DNA of 64,000 nt. Source: Clostridiaceae bacterium M8S5 (GTDB lineage: Bacteria > Bacillota > Clostridia > Tissierellales > MCWD3). Positions 45,831 through 54,835 of this stretch are shown in pieces. Both the position numbers and the translations under genes were made by a program. The notes below the pieces were generated by a model that had not been told where the DNA came from, did no database searches, and saw only the letters and a list, made by a program, of their open reading frames with translations. Location: positions 1,302,001-1,366,000 of the forward strand of contig CP118523.1 in NCBI GenBank assembly GCA_029227815.1, read 5' to 3'. Numbering within the stretch: position 1 is the first letter of the stretch; every line of letters starts with the position of its first letter.

Positions 45831-47216
45831 ATGAATTGCATGAAATTTGATGAGAGTATATCTCTTTATATAGATGGTCAATTAGATAAAATAGATCAAA
45901 AAGAATTTGAACAGCATTTAGAAAATTGTGAGAAATGTAGAAAGCAATACGAACAAATGAAGCAGATTATAGAAATGACCAAGGATATCGAGTTAGAAGA
46001 GTTACCAAAAGATTATAAGAAATCACTAAGACAAAAGCTCGAACAGTGTAATAAAGATAAATCTAAAAATAAAAGTAATATTTGGAAAAAATACTCATTA
46101 GTAGCAGCGAGTTTATTAGTAGTTATAACATCAGCTATGTTACTATCAACAACAAAATATGAAAATCTTCAAGAAAAAAATCAAATACCTTATGATGAGC
46201 CTAGAAGTGCAGAGAATCAGGCGGATAGATTTAGTGGTAATGATAAAAAATCTGATAGTTATACACTAAAATCAGAAGATAAACAAGAAAAATCAATAGG
46301 CTTTACTACGAAAAATACAGAAAGTAGTAGAGGCGATAAAACAAAAGATGATGCAGTAAAAATCCAAGAACATGCAGCCGGTAGGAACACTGAAAATGAT
46401 AACAATGAGGAAAAATCCATAGATTTTAAGAGTCAAGATAATATAGATGGTACTAATATTGATAATAATATAATAAGTGGAGAAGCAGATAAAGCTCCAA
46501 TAAAAGAAGATTCAATAGATAATAATAAAGAAGTAAAATCAAAAAGAAAGTTAATAAAAAATGTAGACCTAGCAATAGAAGTAAGTGATTTTGATGAGGC
46601 TAAAAAACAAATAGAATCACATATGCAAGAACTAGGAGGATTTATAGAAAATAGTAGTGAGAGAGTAAAGAGTAGCCAAAATGCAAAAAATGGAGATATG
46701 GTTATCAGAGTACCTGTTAAATATATAGATAATGCAACAAAGTTTATACAAGATTTAGGTCGAACTATTAGAATCGATACAAGTGTAGATGATATAACAA
46801 AGAATTATTTAGATGTTAATAGTGAAGTAGAAAATCTTAAAATACAAGAAGAACGATTAAGAGAGGTACTAAAAAAGGCTGAAAAAGTTGAAGAAATACT
46901 TAAAATAGAAGATGAATTAAGGCGTATTAGAACAGAAATAAATAAAAAAACACAGGTGCTTAAAAAATGGGATGATTTAGTACAATATTCAACTATTCAC
47001 TTAGATATAGAGCAAGCATTTTATAGCAACAATAAGATTGCTTCAAATGATGACAACATATGGAATAGAGCTAAAGAGGGTTTTGTCTTGAACATAAATA
47101 GAATAATACATTTTTTTCAGAATTTGTTTATAGGCATTATTAGTGGGTTGCCAGTTATAATACCAACAATGATATTATTATGGCTACTATATATTATATA
47201 TAAAAGAATAAAATAA
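45831..47216 (+). CDS. zinc-finger anti-sigma factor with DUF4349 domain
   Basis: 461-residue single-pass membrane protein. The N-terminal ZAS-type zinc finger is in ISLYIDGQLD...HLENCEKCRKQY (H-x3-C-x2-C), a hydrophobic helix follows near residues 90-108 (SLVAASLLVVITSAMLL), then a Ser/Lys/Asp-rich linker and a DUF4349 domain (RKLIKNVDLAIEVSDFDEAKKQI...DVNSEVENLKIQEERLREVLKKAEKVEEIL) with a further hydrophobic helix at the C-terminus. Start ATG 45831 after AAGGAGGG; TTG 45813 precedes that site. Should hold the adjacent sigma factor inactive until the extracytoplasmic part senses stress. Confidence 0.88.
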   Translation: MNCMKFDESISLYIDGQLDKIDQKEFEQHLENCEKCRKQYEQMKQIIEMTKDIELEELPKDYKKSLRQKLEQCNKDKSKNKSNIWKKYSLVAASLLVVITSAMLLSTTKYENLQEKNQIPYDEPRSAENQADRFSGNDKKSDSYTLKSEDKQEKSIGFTTKNTESSRGDKTKDDAVKIQEHAAGRNTENDNNEEKSIDFKSQDNIDGTNIDNNIISGEADKAPIKEDSIDNNKEVKSKRKLIKNVDLAIEVSDFDEAKKQIESHMQELGGFIENSSERVKSSQNAKNGDMVIRVPVKYIDNATKFIQDLGRTIRIDTSVDDITKNYLDVNSEVENLKIQEERLREVLKKAEKVEEILKIEDELRRIRTEINKKTQVLKKWDDLVQYSTIHLDIEQAFYSNNKIASNDDNIWNRAKEGFVLNINRIIHFFQNLFIGIISGLPVIIPTMILLWLLYIIYKRIK

Positions 47217-47229
47217 GAGGAGGATTAAT

Positions 47230-47976
47230 ATGAAGAAAATATTAGTTGTTGTAGCGTTATCATTCACATTATTATTAGGATTAGCATTTGGGGCTACAGG
47301 AATAATGAATGATAAAACGTTAGCAAGCACAGAGGAGGTAAGGGAGAATATTTTAAGTGTGAAAGGTGAAGGTATAGTAAAAATAAAACCAGATGTTGCA
47401 TATGTAAATATAGGAGTTGAAAGTCAGAATAAAGTTAGTCAAAATGCACAAAAAGATAATGCTAAGAAAATGGATGCTGTTATAAAGTCATTAAAAGAAA
47501 AAGGAATAAAAGAAGACGAAATAAAAACTATTAGTTATAACATATCTCCAATTATGCAGTATAATGAAAACACAAGAAAAAGCGAAATAACAGGATACAA
47601 AGTAGAGAACCAAGTACAAGTGACAATAAATGATATAACTAAAGTAGGTAATATAATTGACACAGTTTCTGGTAAAGGGGCTAACTTAATAAGAAATATA
47701 ATATTTGGAACAACAAAACAAGATGAATACTATAATCAAGCATTACAATTAGCAGCAAAAAATGCTAAAGGAAAAGCTGACGCTTTAGCTAAAGCTGTAG
47801 GCGTAACAGTTTCAAAACCATTAAGAGTAATAGAAAATTCATATGGTGGATACACAATGTTAAAAGCGGATACTTCATTTAGAAACATGAATGCAAAAGA
47901 ATTTTCAGTAGAGACGCCGATATCAAGCGGTGAACTTGAAATTAGAGCTAGTGTTAATATCGAGTATAAATACTAA
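47230..47976 (+). CDS. secreted SIMPL (DUF541) domain protein
   Basis: 248 residues with a signal peptide (ILVVVALSFTLLLGLAFGATG) and a SIMPL domain: ILSVKGEGIVKIKPDVAYVNIGVE, ITGYKVENQVQVTINDITKVG, and ARAKGKADALA-type NAKGKADALAKAVGV. Function of SIMPL proteins is unclear; they are exported and linked to oxidative or envelope stress. It follows the anti-sigma gene by 13 bases, and the three genes look like one stress module ending at a strong terminator. Confidence 0.9.
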   Translation: MKKILVVVALSFTLLLGLAFGATGIMNDKTLASTEEVRENILSVKGEGIVKIKPDVAYVNIGVESQNKVSQNAQKDNAKKMDAVIKSLKEKGIKEDEIKTISYNISPIMQYNENTRKSEITGYKVENQVQVTINDITKVGNIIDTVSGKGANLIRNIIFGTTKQDEYYNQALQLAAKNAKGKADALAKAVGVTVSKPLRVIENSYGGYTMLKADTSFRNMNAKEFSVETPISSGELEIRASVNIEYKY

Positions 47977-47988
47977 TATATTTTTAAT

Positions 47989-48021
47989 AAAAAGACTTCT
48001 CATGAAAAGAGAAGTCTTTTT
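47989..48021 (+). terminator. terminator after the SIMPL gene
   Basis: AAAAAGACTTCTC and GAGAAGTCTTTTT pair over a seven-base loop and end in a U tract. Confidence 0.92.
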
Positions 48022-48219
48022 ATATTACAGCTTTTAAAATATAGTTAAATAATCAACTGCTTTATGTATTAAAGCATTTATTTTAGCACTTAAATTTGTT
48101 TATATGCATTAGATAAAAAGTTTTTTGCATGAAACTATAATATACTATTTTATTTTAGATAATGTTGATATATACTAAGTATATGAGTCATAGAGGATTA
48201 GTTTTAAGGAGTGGAAAAT

Positions 48220-50928
48220 ATGACAAATAAAAAAATGGTTTTAATAGATGGTAACAGCTTATTGCATAGAGCTTATTATGCATTACCATTGTTATCTACA
48301 AAAGAAGGAATATATACAAATGCGGTATATGGCTTTTTAACTATGTACTATAAAATACTAGATGATTATGATCCATCGTATGTATGTGTTGCATTTGATA
48401 GAAAAGCTCCAACATTTAGGCATAAAGAATATGATAAATATAAAGCTGGAAGATCTAAAACGCCAGACGAACTTGGTGAGCAATTCTCATTGATAAGAGA
48501 GGTGCTTAGTTGCTTAGGGATTACTTATATAGAGATTGACGGTTTTGAAGCTGATGATATAATAGGAACATTATCAAAGAAATTTGATGAAGAAGGATTT
48601 CAGGTAATAATAGTTACAGGAGATAAGGATTTATTACAACTTACCACAGATAGAATTAAAGTTTGGATAACTAGAAAAGGAGTTAGTGAAGTAGATATTT
48701 ATGATAAAGATGTAATGCTTGAAAAATATGGGCTAACACCTAATCAATTCATAGACTTAAAAGCATTGATGGGAGATCAATCAGACAACATTCCTGGAGT
48801 ACCTGGAGTAGGAGAAAAAACAGGTATAAAACTACTCAAGCAATATAATAGTTTAGATAATATTTATGATAACTTAGACGATATCAAAGCCAAAAAATTG
48901 AATCAAAATTTAACAGAAAATAAAGTACAGGCCTATATGAGCAGAAAGCTTGCTGAGATTATAACCAACGTACCTATAGATATTAATGCAGACAAAATAA
49001 AGATGAAAGACATTGATTCTAATTTATTGTATGATTTGTATAAAAAGCTCATGTTCAAAAGCTTATTATCTAGAGTGCCAAACATAAATACAGAAGAGAG
49101 GAATTACAAATCAGAGTATAAAATTATCAACAATCTTTCTCAAATAGATGAAGTAATAAATAAAATAATAAAAAATGAGAGCTTTGCATTTAAATTTGTT
49201 GATAATTTTAAGGAATTAAGGCAAGATAATGATATTATAGGGTTAGTTGTAGGGATAGATAGTAAACTATCGTATTATATTCCGTTTGCATCCATAGCAG
49301 AAGATATTTTACTATTATCTTCAGATTGTGCTTTAGATAAGGATGCAGTAATAGATAAGTTTAGACAAGTCTTTGAAGATAAATCAATAGATAAAATTGG
49401 ACATGATTTAAAATCTGATATATTAATATTGTTTAAAAATAAGATAGATGTAAAATCTATAAAATTTGATACAAAGATAGCACAGTATTTAATAAATCCT
49501 TCTCAAAAATCATATTCACTAAAGACTCTGGCAGAGGAATATTTAAGTATAGAAATAAAAGATGAAGAGGATTTATTAGGCAAGGGAAAATATAAAAAAA
49601 GCTATAAATCAATAGAGAACAATAAATTGATAGAGTACTTTTGTAACAAAATATCAATAATACAGAAACTATACAATGTGTTAGAAGGTAAACTTATAGA
49701 AATGGAAATGGTAGACCTATTTGAAAACATAGAAATGCCGTTAATAGAAGTGCTAGCTAGTATGGAGCATGTAGGGTTTAAAGTTGATATAAAGGTACTA
49801 AAAGAGCTAGGAGAGGAATTTAAAATAAGAATAGAAGAGCTAACAAAGGATATATATAATATAGCTGGAGAAGAGTTCAACATAAATTCACCAAAACAAC
49901 TTGGAATCGTGCTTTTTGAAAAACTTAAATTGCCAGTGATAAAAAAGACGAAGACAGGCTATTCAACGAATGCAGAAGTTTTAGAGAAACTTCAGAAAGA
50001 GCATGAAATTGTTGAAAAGGTGTTAGAATATAGAAAGCTAGTTAAGCTTAAAAATACCTATGTTGATGGTTTCTTACCATTGATAGACAAAAAAACAAAT
50101 AGGATTCATTCTAGTTTTAAGCAAACAATAACTACAACAGGAAGAATAAGCAGCACAGAACCAAACCTTCAAAACATTCCTATAAGAACTGAGGAAGGAA
50201 GGAAACTAAGGAAAGTGTTTGTTGCAGGACATGGAAATAAGTTAGTAGATGCTGACTATTCGCAGATAGAGTTAAGAGTGTTAGCTCATATTTCAGCAGA
50301 TTACAAATTAATAGAGGCGTTTGAAAACGATGAAGATATACACACTAAGACAGCTTCGGAGGTTTTCGATGTACCTAAAAATGAAGTGACAAATTTAATG
50401 AGAAGTAGAGCAAAAGCGGTTAATTTTGGGATTGTATATGGAATAAGTGATTTTGGTCTCTCAAGAGATTTAAATATACCTAGAAAAGAGTCAAAAACAT
50501 ATATAGATAACTACCTAAAGAATTATAAACAGGTTGCAGGATACATGAAAGATATAATAAGAATAGGTAAAGAAGATGGATATGTATCGACAATACAGGG
50601 TAGAAGGAGATACCTGCCAGAGCTTAATTCAAAGAATTTTAACATAAAAAGCTCAGGAGAAAGACTTGCTATGAATACACCTATACAAGGTAGTGCAGCA
50701 GATATAATAAAAATCGCAATGGTAAGTGTTTATTTTGAATTAAAGAAAAGAAAATTAAAATCAAAACTAATACTTCAGGTTCACGATGAACTTATAATAG
50801 AGGCACACGAAAATGAACTGGAAGAAGTAAAAAAAATATTACAAGATTTAATGGAAAATGCTATAGATATAAAAGTGCCATTAAAAGTAGATATGCAGGT
50901 TGGTGAAAGCTGGTATGACACAAAATAA
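48220..50928 (+). CDS. polA: DNA polymerase I
   Basis: 902-residue repair and primer-removal polymerase. The N-terminal 5' nuclease domain shows VLIDGNSLLHRAYYALP and KALMGDQSDNIPGVPGVGEKTG; the polymerase domain has DYSQIELRVLAHIS, AKAVNFGIVYGIS and QVHDELIIE. The central exonuclease-like domain has lost the catalytic DxE (FAFKFVDNF where E. coli has FAFDTET), so proofreading should be absent, as in Bacillus Pol I. Start ATG 48220 follows AAGGAG; GTG 48211 overlaps it. First gene of a run with coaE and the lytic transglycosylase gene. Confidence 0.97.
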   Translation: MTNKKMVLIDGNSLLHRAYYALPLLSTKEGIYTNAVYGFLTMYYKILDDYDPSYVCVAFDRKAPTFRHKEYDKYKAGRSKTPDELGEQFSLIREVLSCLGITYIEIDGFEADDIIGTLSKKFDEEGFQVIIVTGDKDLLQLTTDRIKVWITRKGVSEVDIYDKDVMLEKYGLTPNQFIDLKALMGDQSDNIPGVPGVGEKTGIKLLKQYNSLDNIYDNLDDIKAKKLNQNLTENKVQAYMSRKLAEIITNVPIDINADKIKMKDIDSNLLYDLYKKLMFKSLLSRVPNINTEERNYKSEYKIINNLSQIDEVINKIIKNESFAFKFVDNFKELRQDNDIIGLVVGIDSKLSYYIPFASIAEDILLLSSDCALDKDAVIDKFRQVFEDKSIDKIGHDLKSDILILFKNKIDVKSIKFDTKIAQYLINPSQKSYSLKTLAEEYLSIEIKDEEDLLGKGKYKKSYKSIENNKLIEYFCNKISIIQKLYNVLEGKLIEMEMVDLFENIEMPLIEVLASMEHVGFKVDIKVLKELGEEFKIRIEELTKDIYNIAGEEFNINSPKQLGIVLFEKLKLPVIKKTKTGYSTNAEVLEKLQKEHEIVEKVLEYRKLVKLKNTYVDGFLPLIDKKTNRIHSSFKQTITTTGRISSTEPNLQNIPIRTEEGRKLRKVFVAGHGNKLVDADYSQIELRVLAHISADYKLIEAFENDEDIHTKTASEVFDVPKNEVTNLMRSRAKAVNFGIVYGISDFGLSRDLNIPRKESKTYIDNYLKNYKQVAGYMKDIIRIGKEDGYVSTIQGRRRYLPELNSKNFNIKSSGERLAMNTPIQGSAADIIKIAMVSVYFELKKRKLKSKLILQVHDELIIEAHENELEEVKKILQDLMENAIDIKVPLKVDMQVGESWYDTK

Positions 50929-51553
50929 AAAAAAATCTTTTATCATAGGAATAACAGGTGGTATAGGAACAGGTAAGAGCACAGTTAGCAATATACTAAA
51001 GAAAAAGGGATATGTTGTCATAGATGCCGATAAAATAGCAAAAGAAGCACTTAACATTGGTAAAACAGCGTATTATGAAGTCATAAAAAGATTTGGTGAG
51101 AATATAATAGCATATGACAAGAGTATAGATAGAAAAAAGCTTGGAAGTATTATATTTGAAAAGAATGAATACAGAAAAATACTAAATGATATAGTACATC
51201 CTTATGTTAGAAATGAAATAAAGAGACAAATAGAGATTAATTCAGATGAAAAAATAATATTTCTTGATATTCCATTATTATTTGAAGGCAAAGATGAATT
51301 AGAAAAAGAAGGTATAATAATGGACGAAATATGGCTAGTTTATGCGAAAAAAGAGACTCAAGTTAGAAGATTAATAAAAAGAGATTCATTAAGCGAACCG
51401 GAAATATTGTCGAGAATAAAATCTCAAATGAATATATACAAAAAAAGAGAACTTTCAGATGTTATAATAGAAAACGAAGGCAATATTAATGAACTAGAAT
51501 CAAAAGCAGATGAAAAATTAAATAGAGTTTTAAGGAGGTTAATTCTTGGCTAA
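50915..51553 (+). CDS. coaE: dephospho-CoA kinase
   Basis: P-loop kinase that phosphorylates dephospho-CoA, last step of coenzyme A synthesis. GITGGIGTGKSTV is the Walker A near residue 10; VIDADKIAKEAL, IFLDIPLLFEG and the lid region RLIKRDSLSEPEILSRIKSQ are all present. It overlaps polA by 14 bases. I place the start at ATG 50915, eight bases after GGTGA. In-frame TTG 50900 is possible but less well placed. Confidence 0.95.
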   Translation: MTQNKKKSFIIGITGGIGTGKSTVSNILKKKGYVVIDADKIAKEALNIGKTAYYEVIKRFGENIIAYDKSIDRKKLGSIIFEKNEYRKILNDIVHPYVRNEIKRQIEINSDEKIIFLDIPLLFEGKDELEKEGIIMDEIWLVYAKKETQVRRLIKRDSLSEPEILSRIKSQMNIYKKRELSDVIIENEGNINELESKADEKLNRVLRRLILG

Positions 51554-52100
51554 GGTATACAAGCGTCGAAAAGGTATTTTGTTAATTCTGTGTGTATTGC
51601 TAATTATAGGGCTTGTAAATATTAAGAAAATAGGTAAAGCTATTTTTTCAATAAAATATGAGAAACAGATATATACCTATGCTAAGGAATATAGCTTAGA
51701 TCCTCTTTTAGTTGCATCAATAATAAGAGCTGAAAGTAGCTTTAGACTTAAAGTAAAATCACCTAAAGGTGCAATAGGTTTAATGCAAATTATGCCTAGT
51801 ACAGGAAAGTGGGCAGCTAAAGAAATGGGTATAGATGAATATAGCGATGAAAAGTTATATGATGAAAATACAAATATTAGCATAGGGTGTTGGTATATCA
51901 ATAAACTTAGTCAATATTATAATGGAGAGACAGATATAATATTGGCTGCATATAATGCCGGAAGTGGTAATGTCAACAAATGGATAAAAAACGGTATTAT
52001 AAAAAACGGCTACACAGAAAAAATACCATTTAATGAGACTAAAACATATATAAAAAGAGTAAATATGTATTACAAAATATATAAGTTCTTGCATGAATAA
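51546..52100 (+). CDS. lytic transglycosylase (SLT domain)
   Basis: 184-residue membrane-anchored enzyme that cleaves the glycan strands of peptidoglycan. One N-terminal helix (GILLILCVLLIIGLVNI), then the SLT domain: ASIIRAESSFRLKVKSPKGAIGLMQIMPSTGKWAAKEMG with the catalytic Glu in RAESS, and ILAAYNAGSGNVNKWI. Start TTG 51546 after AAGGAGG, overlapping coaE by eight bases, so polA, coaE and this gene are one operon, an arrangement common in clostridia. Confidence 0.93.
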   Translation: MAKVYKRRKGILLILCVLLIIGLVNIKKIGKAIFSIKYEKQIYTYAKEYSLDPLLVASIIRAESSFRLKVKSPKGAIGLMQIMPSTGKWAAKEMGIDEYSDEKLYDENTNISIGCWYINKLSQYYNGETDIILAAYNAGSGNVNKWIKNGIIKNGYTEKIPFNETKTYIKRVNMYYKIYKFLHE

Positions 52101-52176
52101 AATGAATCTGATTAGAAATATAACTAACAATATTAATCATTATAGTTTTTATTAAGGTGTGAAGAGGAGGAGTAAA

Positions 52177-53904
52177 ATGAAAAAGATTATAGCAATGATT
52201 TTAGCAATCACACTATGTTTATCTTTTATAGGTTGTAAAGAAGCGATAGATGCAGAAAAAGGAAATAAAGGGGACAAAGAATCAGTAGAAGTTTCATATG
52301 AGCCTAGGTACGGAGGAAATATGAATGTGCCAATATCAAATGTTAAAACGTTCAATCCACTTGTAAACAAGGAAAAAAGCTTATACTATTTTTATAAGTT
52401 AATATATGAACCATTATTTGTATTTGATGAAAATTTTAATGTAAAAGGACAGTTGTGCCAAAGTTATTCGATACAGAATGAAGGTAGAACTATAAAATTA
52501 TCTCTAAGAAATGATGTTTATTGGCATGATGGAAAAAAATTCACAGCTAGAGACGTGAAATTTACAATAGATGCGCTTAGAATGAGTGCCAAAGCAGGAT
52601 TATATACGGATTTATTATCTGATGTATTCAAACCTGCTAATTTATCTGAGATAAAGCAGATAATTAGTGCCAATGTAATAAACGATAGTACTATAGAAAT
52701 AAAACTAAATAGGAATTATTCAAATTCACTAGAAGCGTTGATGTTTCCGATATTACCTATGCATCAATTTACAAATGGAAAAGCACAAACAAAAAGTAGT
52801 CTAGATAACGCATTTAACGAAAACTTTATAAAAACTCCAGTAGGAACAGGGCCATATAAATTTATGGATTATAAAAAATTAAAAGAAATAAAGCTAGGAG
52901 TTAATGAGAAATGGTATGGTATGAAACCATATATACAAACAATAACAGGGAAAATAGTAGATACAGATGAAACTGCGCTTGCTTCATTTGAAACAGGTTT
53001 AGTAGATGTTGCGTTTGCAATAGGTATAGATTGGGATAAATACTTAGAGAACAAAGAAGTTGATATATATAACTATATAACAAACAAATACGAGTTTTTA
53101 GCGTTTAACTTCAATAACCCTTTATTTCAAGGAGATGCTGGAATTAGTCTAAGAAAAGCAATAGCATTTGCAATCAACAAAAAAACAATAGTAAACAATG
53201 TATTTTTAGGTCATGCTCAAAGTGCAAGTACTCCGATAAACCCTGAGTCTTGGTTGTATGATGAGAGTAACGAAAAATATGAATATAATATAAGTAAAGC
53301 TAAAGATATACTAAATAAAGCAGGATTTAAAGATACAAATGGTGATGGTATAATTGAAGATGCTAGTGGTAAAAAAGTTAAAATTAGAATATTAACTAAC
53401 TCATATAATAAAGTAAGAGCTGACATGGCTGATAGGATTATAGCAGATTTAAAAGAAATAGGTATTGAGGTTGTAAAAGATTACAAAGACGTAGAGAATC
53501 CACCGAAGGAAACAATAACTAAAGCTTGGCAAGATCTAAATACTAAAATAAAGCAAAATAAATTCGATATGCTTTTACTTGGATGGGATTTATCGTTAGT
53601 GCCTGATTTTTCGTTTATGCTACATTCAAGTCAGATTGATAACGGAACAAATTTTATCAAATATAATAGTGGACAGATGGATAACTTGTTAGCAAATGCA
53701 TTTTTAGCAACGAATAGAGAGACAAAGAAACAAGCATACAGCAAGCTACAAAAACTAATATCTCAAGATTTGCCATATGTTAGCTTATTGTTTAAAAAGA
53801 AAGCAATATTAGTAAATGATAAAGTAAAAGGAGAAATAAAACCAACTGTATTTAACTTGTATAATAATATTGAAAAATGGTTTATACCTAACAAAGAAAA
53901 ATAA
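52177..53904 (+). CDS. oligopeptide-type ABC transporter substrate-binding lipoprotein
   Basis: 575-residue extracellular binding protein of the SBP family 5 (OppA/DppA-like). Lipobox LSFIGC near residue 17 gives a lipid-anchored Cys. Typical: LVNKEKSLYYFYKLIYEPLF, YWHDGKKFTARDVKFTIDA, GTGPYKFMDY and LRKAIAFAINK. No permease or ATPase gene accompanies it, so it must use a transporter encoded elsewhere. Start ATG 52177 after AGAGGAGG; GTG 52159 precedes that site. tRNA-Leu follows. Confidence 0.93.
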   Translation: MKKIIAMILAITLCLSFIGCKEAIDAEKGNKGDKESVEVSYEPRYGGNMNVPISNVKTFNPLVNKEKSLYYFYKLIYEPLFVFDENFNVKGQLCQSYSIQNEGRTIKLSLRNDVYWHDGKKFTARDVKFTIDALRMSAKAGLYTDLLSDVFKPANLSEIKQIISANVINDSTIEIKLNRNYSNSLEALMFPILPMHQFTNGKAQTKSSLDNAFNENFIKTPVGTGPYKFMDYKKLKEIKLGVNEKWYGMKPYIQTITGKIVDTDETALASFETGLVDVAFAIGIDWDKYLENKEVDIYNYITNKYEFLAFNFNNPLFQGDAGISLRKAIAFAINKKTIVNNVFLGHAQSASTPINPESWLYDESNEKYEYNISKAKDILNKAGFKDTNGDGIIEDASGKKVKIRILTNSYNKVRADMADRIIADLKEIGIEVVKDYKDVENPPKETITKAWQDLNTKIKQNKFDMLLLGWDLSLVPDFSFMLHSSQIDNGTNFIKYNSGQMDNLLANAFLATNRETKKQAYSKLQKLISQDLPYVSLLFKKKAILVNDKVKGEIKPTVFNLYNNIEKWFIPNKEK

Positions 53905-53913
53905 AATTAAGTG

Positions 53914-53943
53914 TTGACAAAGAGTTAATAGAGAAGCTATAAT
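53914..53943 (+). promoter_or_regulatory. sigma-A promoter of tRNA-Leu(GAG)
   Basis: TTGACA (53914-53919), 18-base spacer, TATAAT (53938-53943), 20 bases before the mature tRNA. Confidence 0.85.
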
Positions 53944-53962
53944 ATATTGGTAGCTTCATCTA

Positions 53963-54048
53963 GCGGGAGTGGCGGAATCGGCAGACGCACCATCTTGAGG
54001 GGGTGGCGGTCAATGACCGTGCGGGTTCAAGTCCCGCCTTCCGCACCA
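53963..54048 (+). tRNA. tRNA-Leu, anticodon GAG
   Basis: GCGGGAG pairs with CTTCCGC; CCA is encoded. The anticodon stem CCATC/GGTGG encloses TTGAGGG, so the anticodon is GAG, reading CTC and CTT. The variable arm GGCGGTCAATGACCGTG is long, as expected, and the T arm is GCGGGTTCAAGTCCCGC. Confidence 0.95.
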
Positions 54049-54063
54049 AATAACTTTATAAAT

Positions 54064-54099
54064 ACAACAAAAACTTCCATAAGGAAGTTTTTTTGTTGT
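54064..54099. terminator. terminator after tRNA-Leu(GAG)
   Basis: AACAAAAACTTCC and GGAAGTTTTTTTGTT form a long stem with a T run; the A-rich left side gives the minus strand a T run too, so it can also end the leftward small gene. Confidence 0.88.
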
Positions 54100-54148
54100 A
54101 TTTTATGTCAGACTACATAGCAAATCGCTATTTTTCGTCTATAAGTAA

Positions 54149-54256
54149 TTAGTACCTATTGTAACCGCTACCGAAGAAAATTACTAACAATAAAAAGAAA
54201 AATAGCAAGCTACTACCTTCGTCATCGAAGAGAGAACCAAGAATTCCATTAGCCAT
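54149..54256 (-). CDS. 35-residue hydrophobic peptide, YjcZ-like sporulation protein
   Basis: Reads MANGILGSLFDDEGSSLL, then FFFLLLVIFFGSGYNRY: a short polar head, a single hydrophobic helix and a Gly/Tyr tail. This layout resembles the tiny YjcZ-type spore proteins of Firmicutes. AAGGAGG lies seven bases before ATG 54256, an ideal site. Upstream on the minus strand CATATAAT (54287-54294) fits the -10 of sigma-E or sigma-K promoters, with an ACAC at a fitting distance for sigma-K, supporting a late mother-cell role. Too short for standard gene callers. Confidence 0.65.
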   Translation of the reverse strand: MANGILGSLFDDEGSSLLFFFLLLVIFFGSGYNRY

Positions 54257-54552
54257 ACCATTACCTCCTTGTAACAATTTTATTATATTATATGAATAAA
54301 ACAAATTAGTGTTACATTATAGATTCTTAATAAATACTGTATAAAAAAATAAGAGTAATCATAATATATAATTAATAAAACCTGAATAATTTATGGAACG
54401 ATCTAAATATGCTGTAGTTTTCTAACTATATGTTTACTTTGAAGGCGTACTAGGTAGTACGATGAAAAATTGATGGAAGCATTGTAATTAGAAGGATGCT
54501 GTATAGTTATTGATTTTCTATGATCAATTTGGGTTAATAATAGGAGGAGAAT
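54257..54552. other. 296-base gap between the small spore gene and the TM1266-like gene
   Basis: Contains the minus-strand promoter of the 35-residue gene and the structured leader described at 54423-54528. No further gene supported; the ten-codon frame beginning MERSKYAVVF at 54394 has no ribosome binding site. Confidence 0.5.
54423..54528 (+). promoter_or_regulatory. candidate structured RNA leader (three-way junction)
   Basis: TAACTATA (54423-54430) pairs with TATAGTTA (54502-54509), enclosing two hairpins: GTACTA/TAGTAC (54447-54460) and AGCAT/ATGCT (54478-54500). A third hairpin, ATTGAT/ATCAAT (54509-54528), lies before the ribosome binding site of the next gene and competes for base 54509 of the closing stem. 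It matches no riboswitch class I know. Confidence 0.4.
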
Positions 54553-54804
54553 ATGAAGCAAACTATAGTAGGGATAAAAGTAGAAGATAGAAATGAAAAT
54601 GTACCTAAAGTGCAGAGTATATTAACAGATCATGGATGTATGATAAATACAAGACTAGGTATCCATGAAGCTCAAAATCAATGTAGCCCTAAAGGATTAA
54701 TTTTACTAGAGATAATAGGAGAAGATGAAGACAGAATTGAAGAACTTCAAACTACTTTAAGCGAAGTAGAAGGTGTTAAAGTACAGAAGATGACCTTTTC
54801 ATAA
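54553..54804 (+). CDS. TM1266-like (iron-only hydrogenase system regulator) ACT-fold protein
   Basis: 83-residue protein matching the TM1266/ACT-like family: IVGIKVEDRNENVPKVQSIL, INTRLGIHEAQNQCSPKG, LILLEIIGEDEDRIEEL and VEGVKVQKM. These are putative regulators found near FeFe-hydrogenase maturation or lyase genes in anaerobes; ACT-like dimers bind small ligands. GGAGGAG precedes the ATG. No hydrogenase gene adjoins it. The structured leader upstream suggests RNA-level control. The repeat element follows its stop. Confidence 0.75.
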   Translation: MKQTIVGIKVEDRNENVPKVQSILTDHGCMINTRLGIHEAQNQCSPKGLILLEIIGEDEDRIEELQTTLSEVEGVKVQKMTFS

Positions 54805-54835
54805 GGGTATTTAGAAGGGGTTAAATAGTCCATTT

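Noticed and set aside
54394-54426. Ten-codon leader peptide MERSKYAVVF before the TM1266-like gene
   Set aside because: No ribosome binding site and no regulatory codon run.
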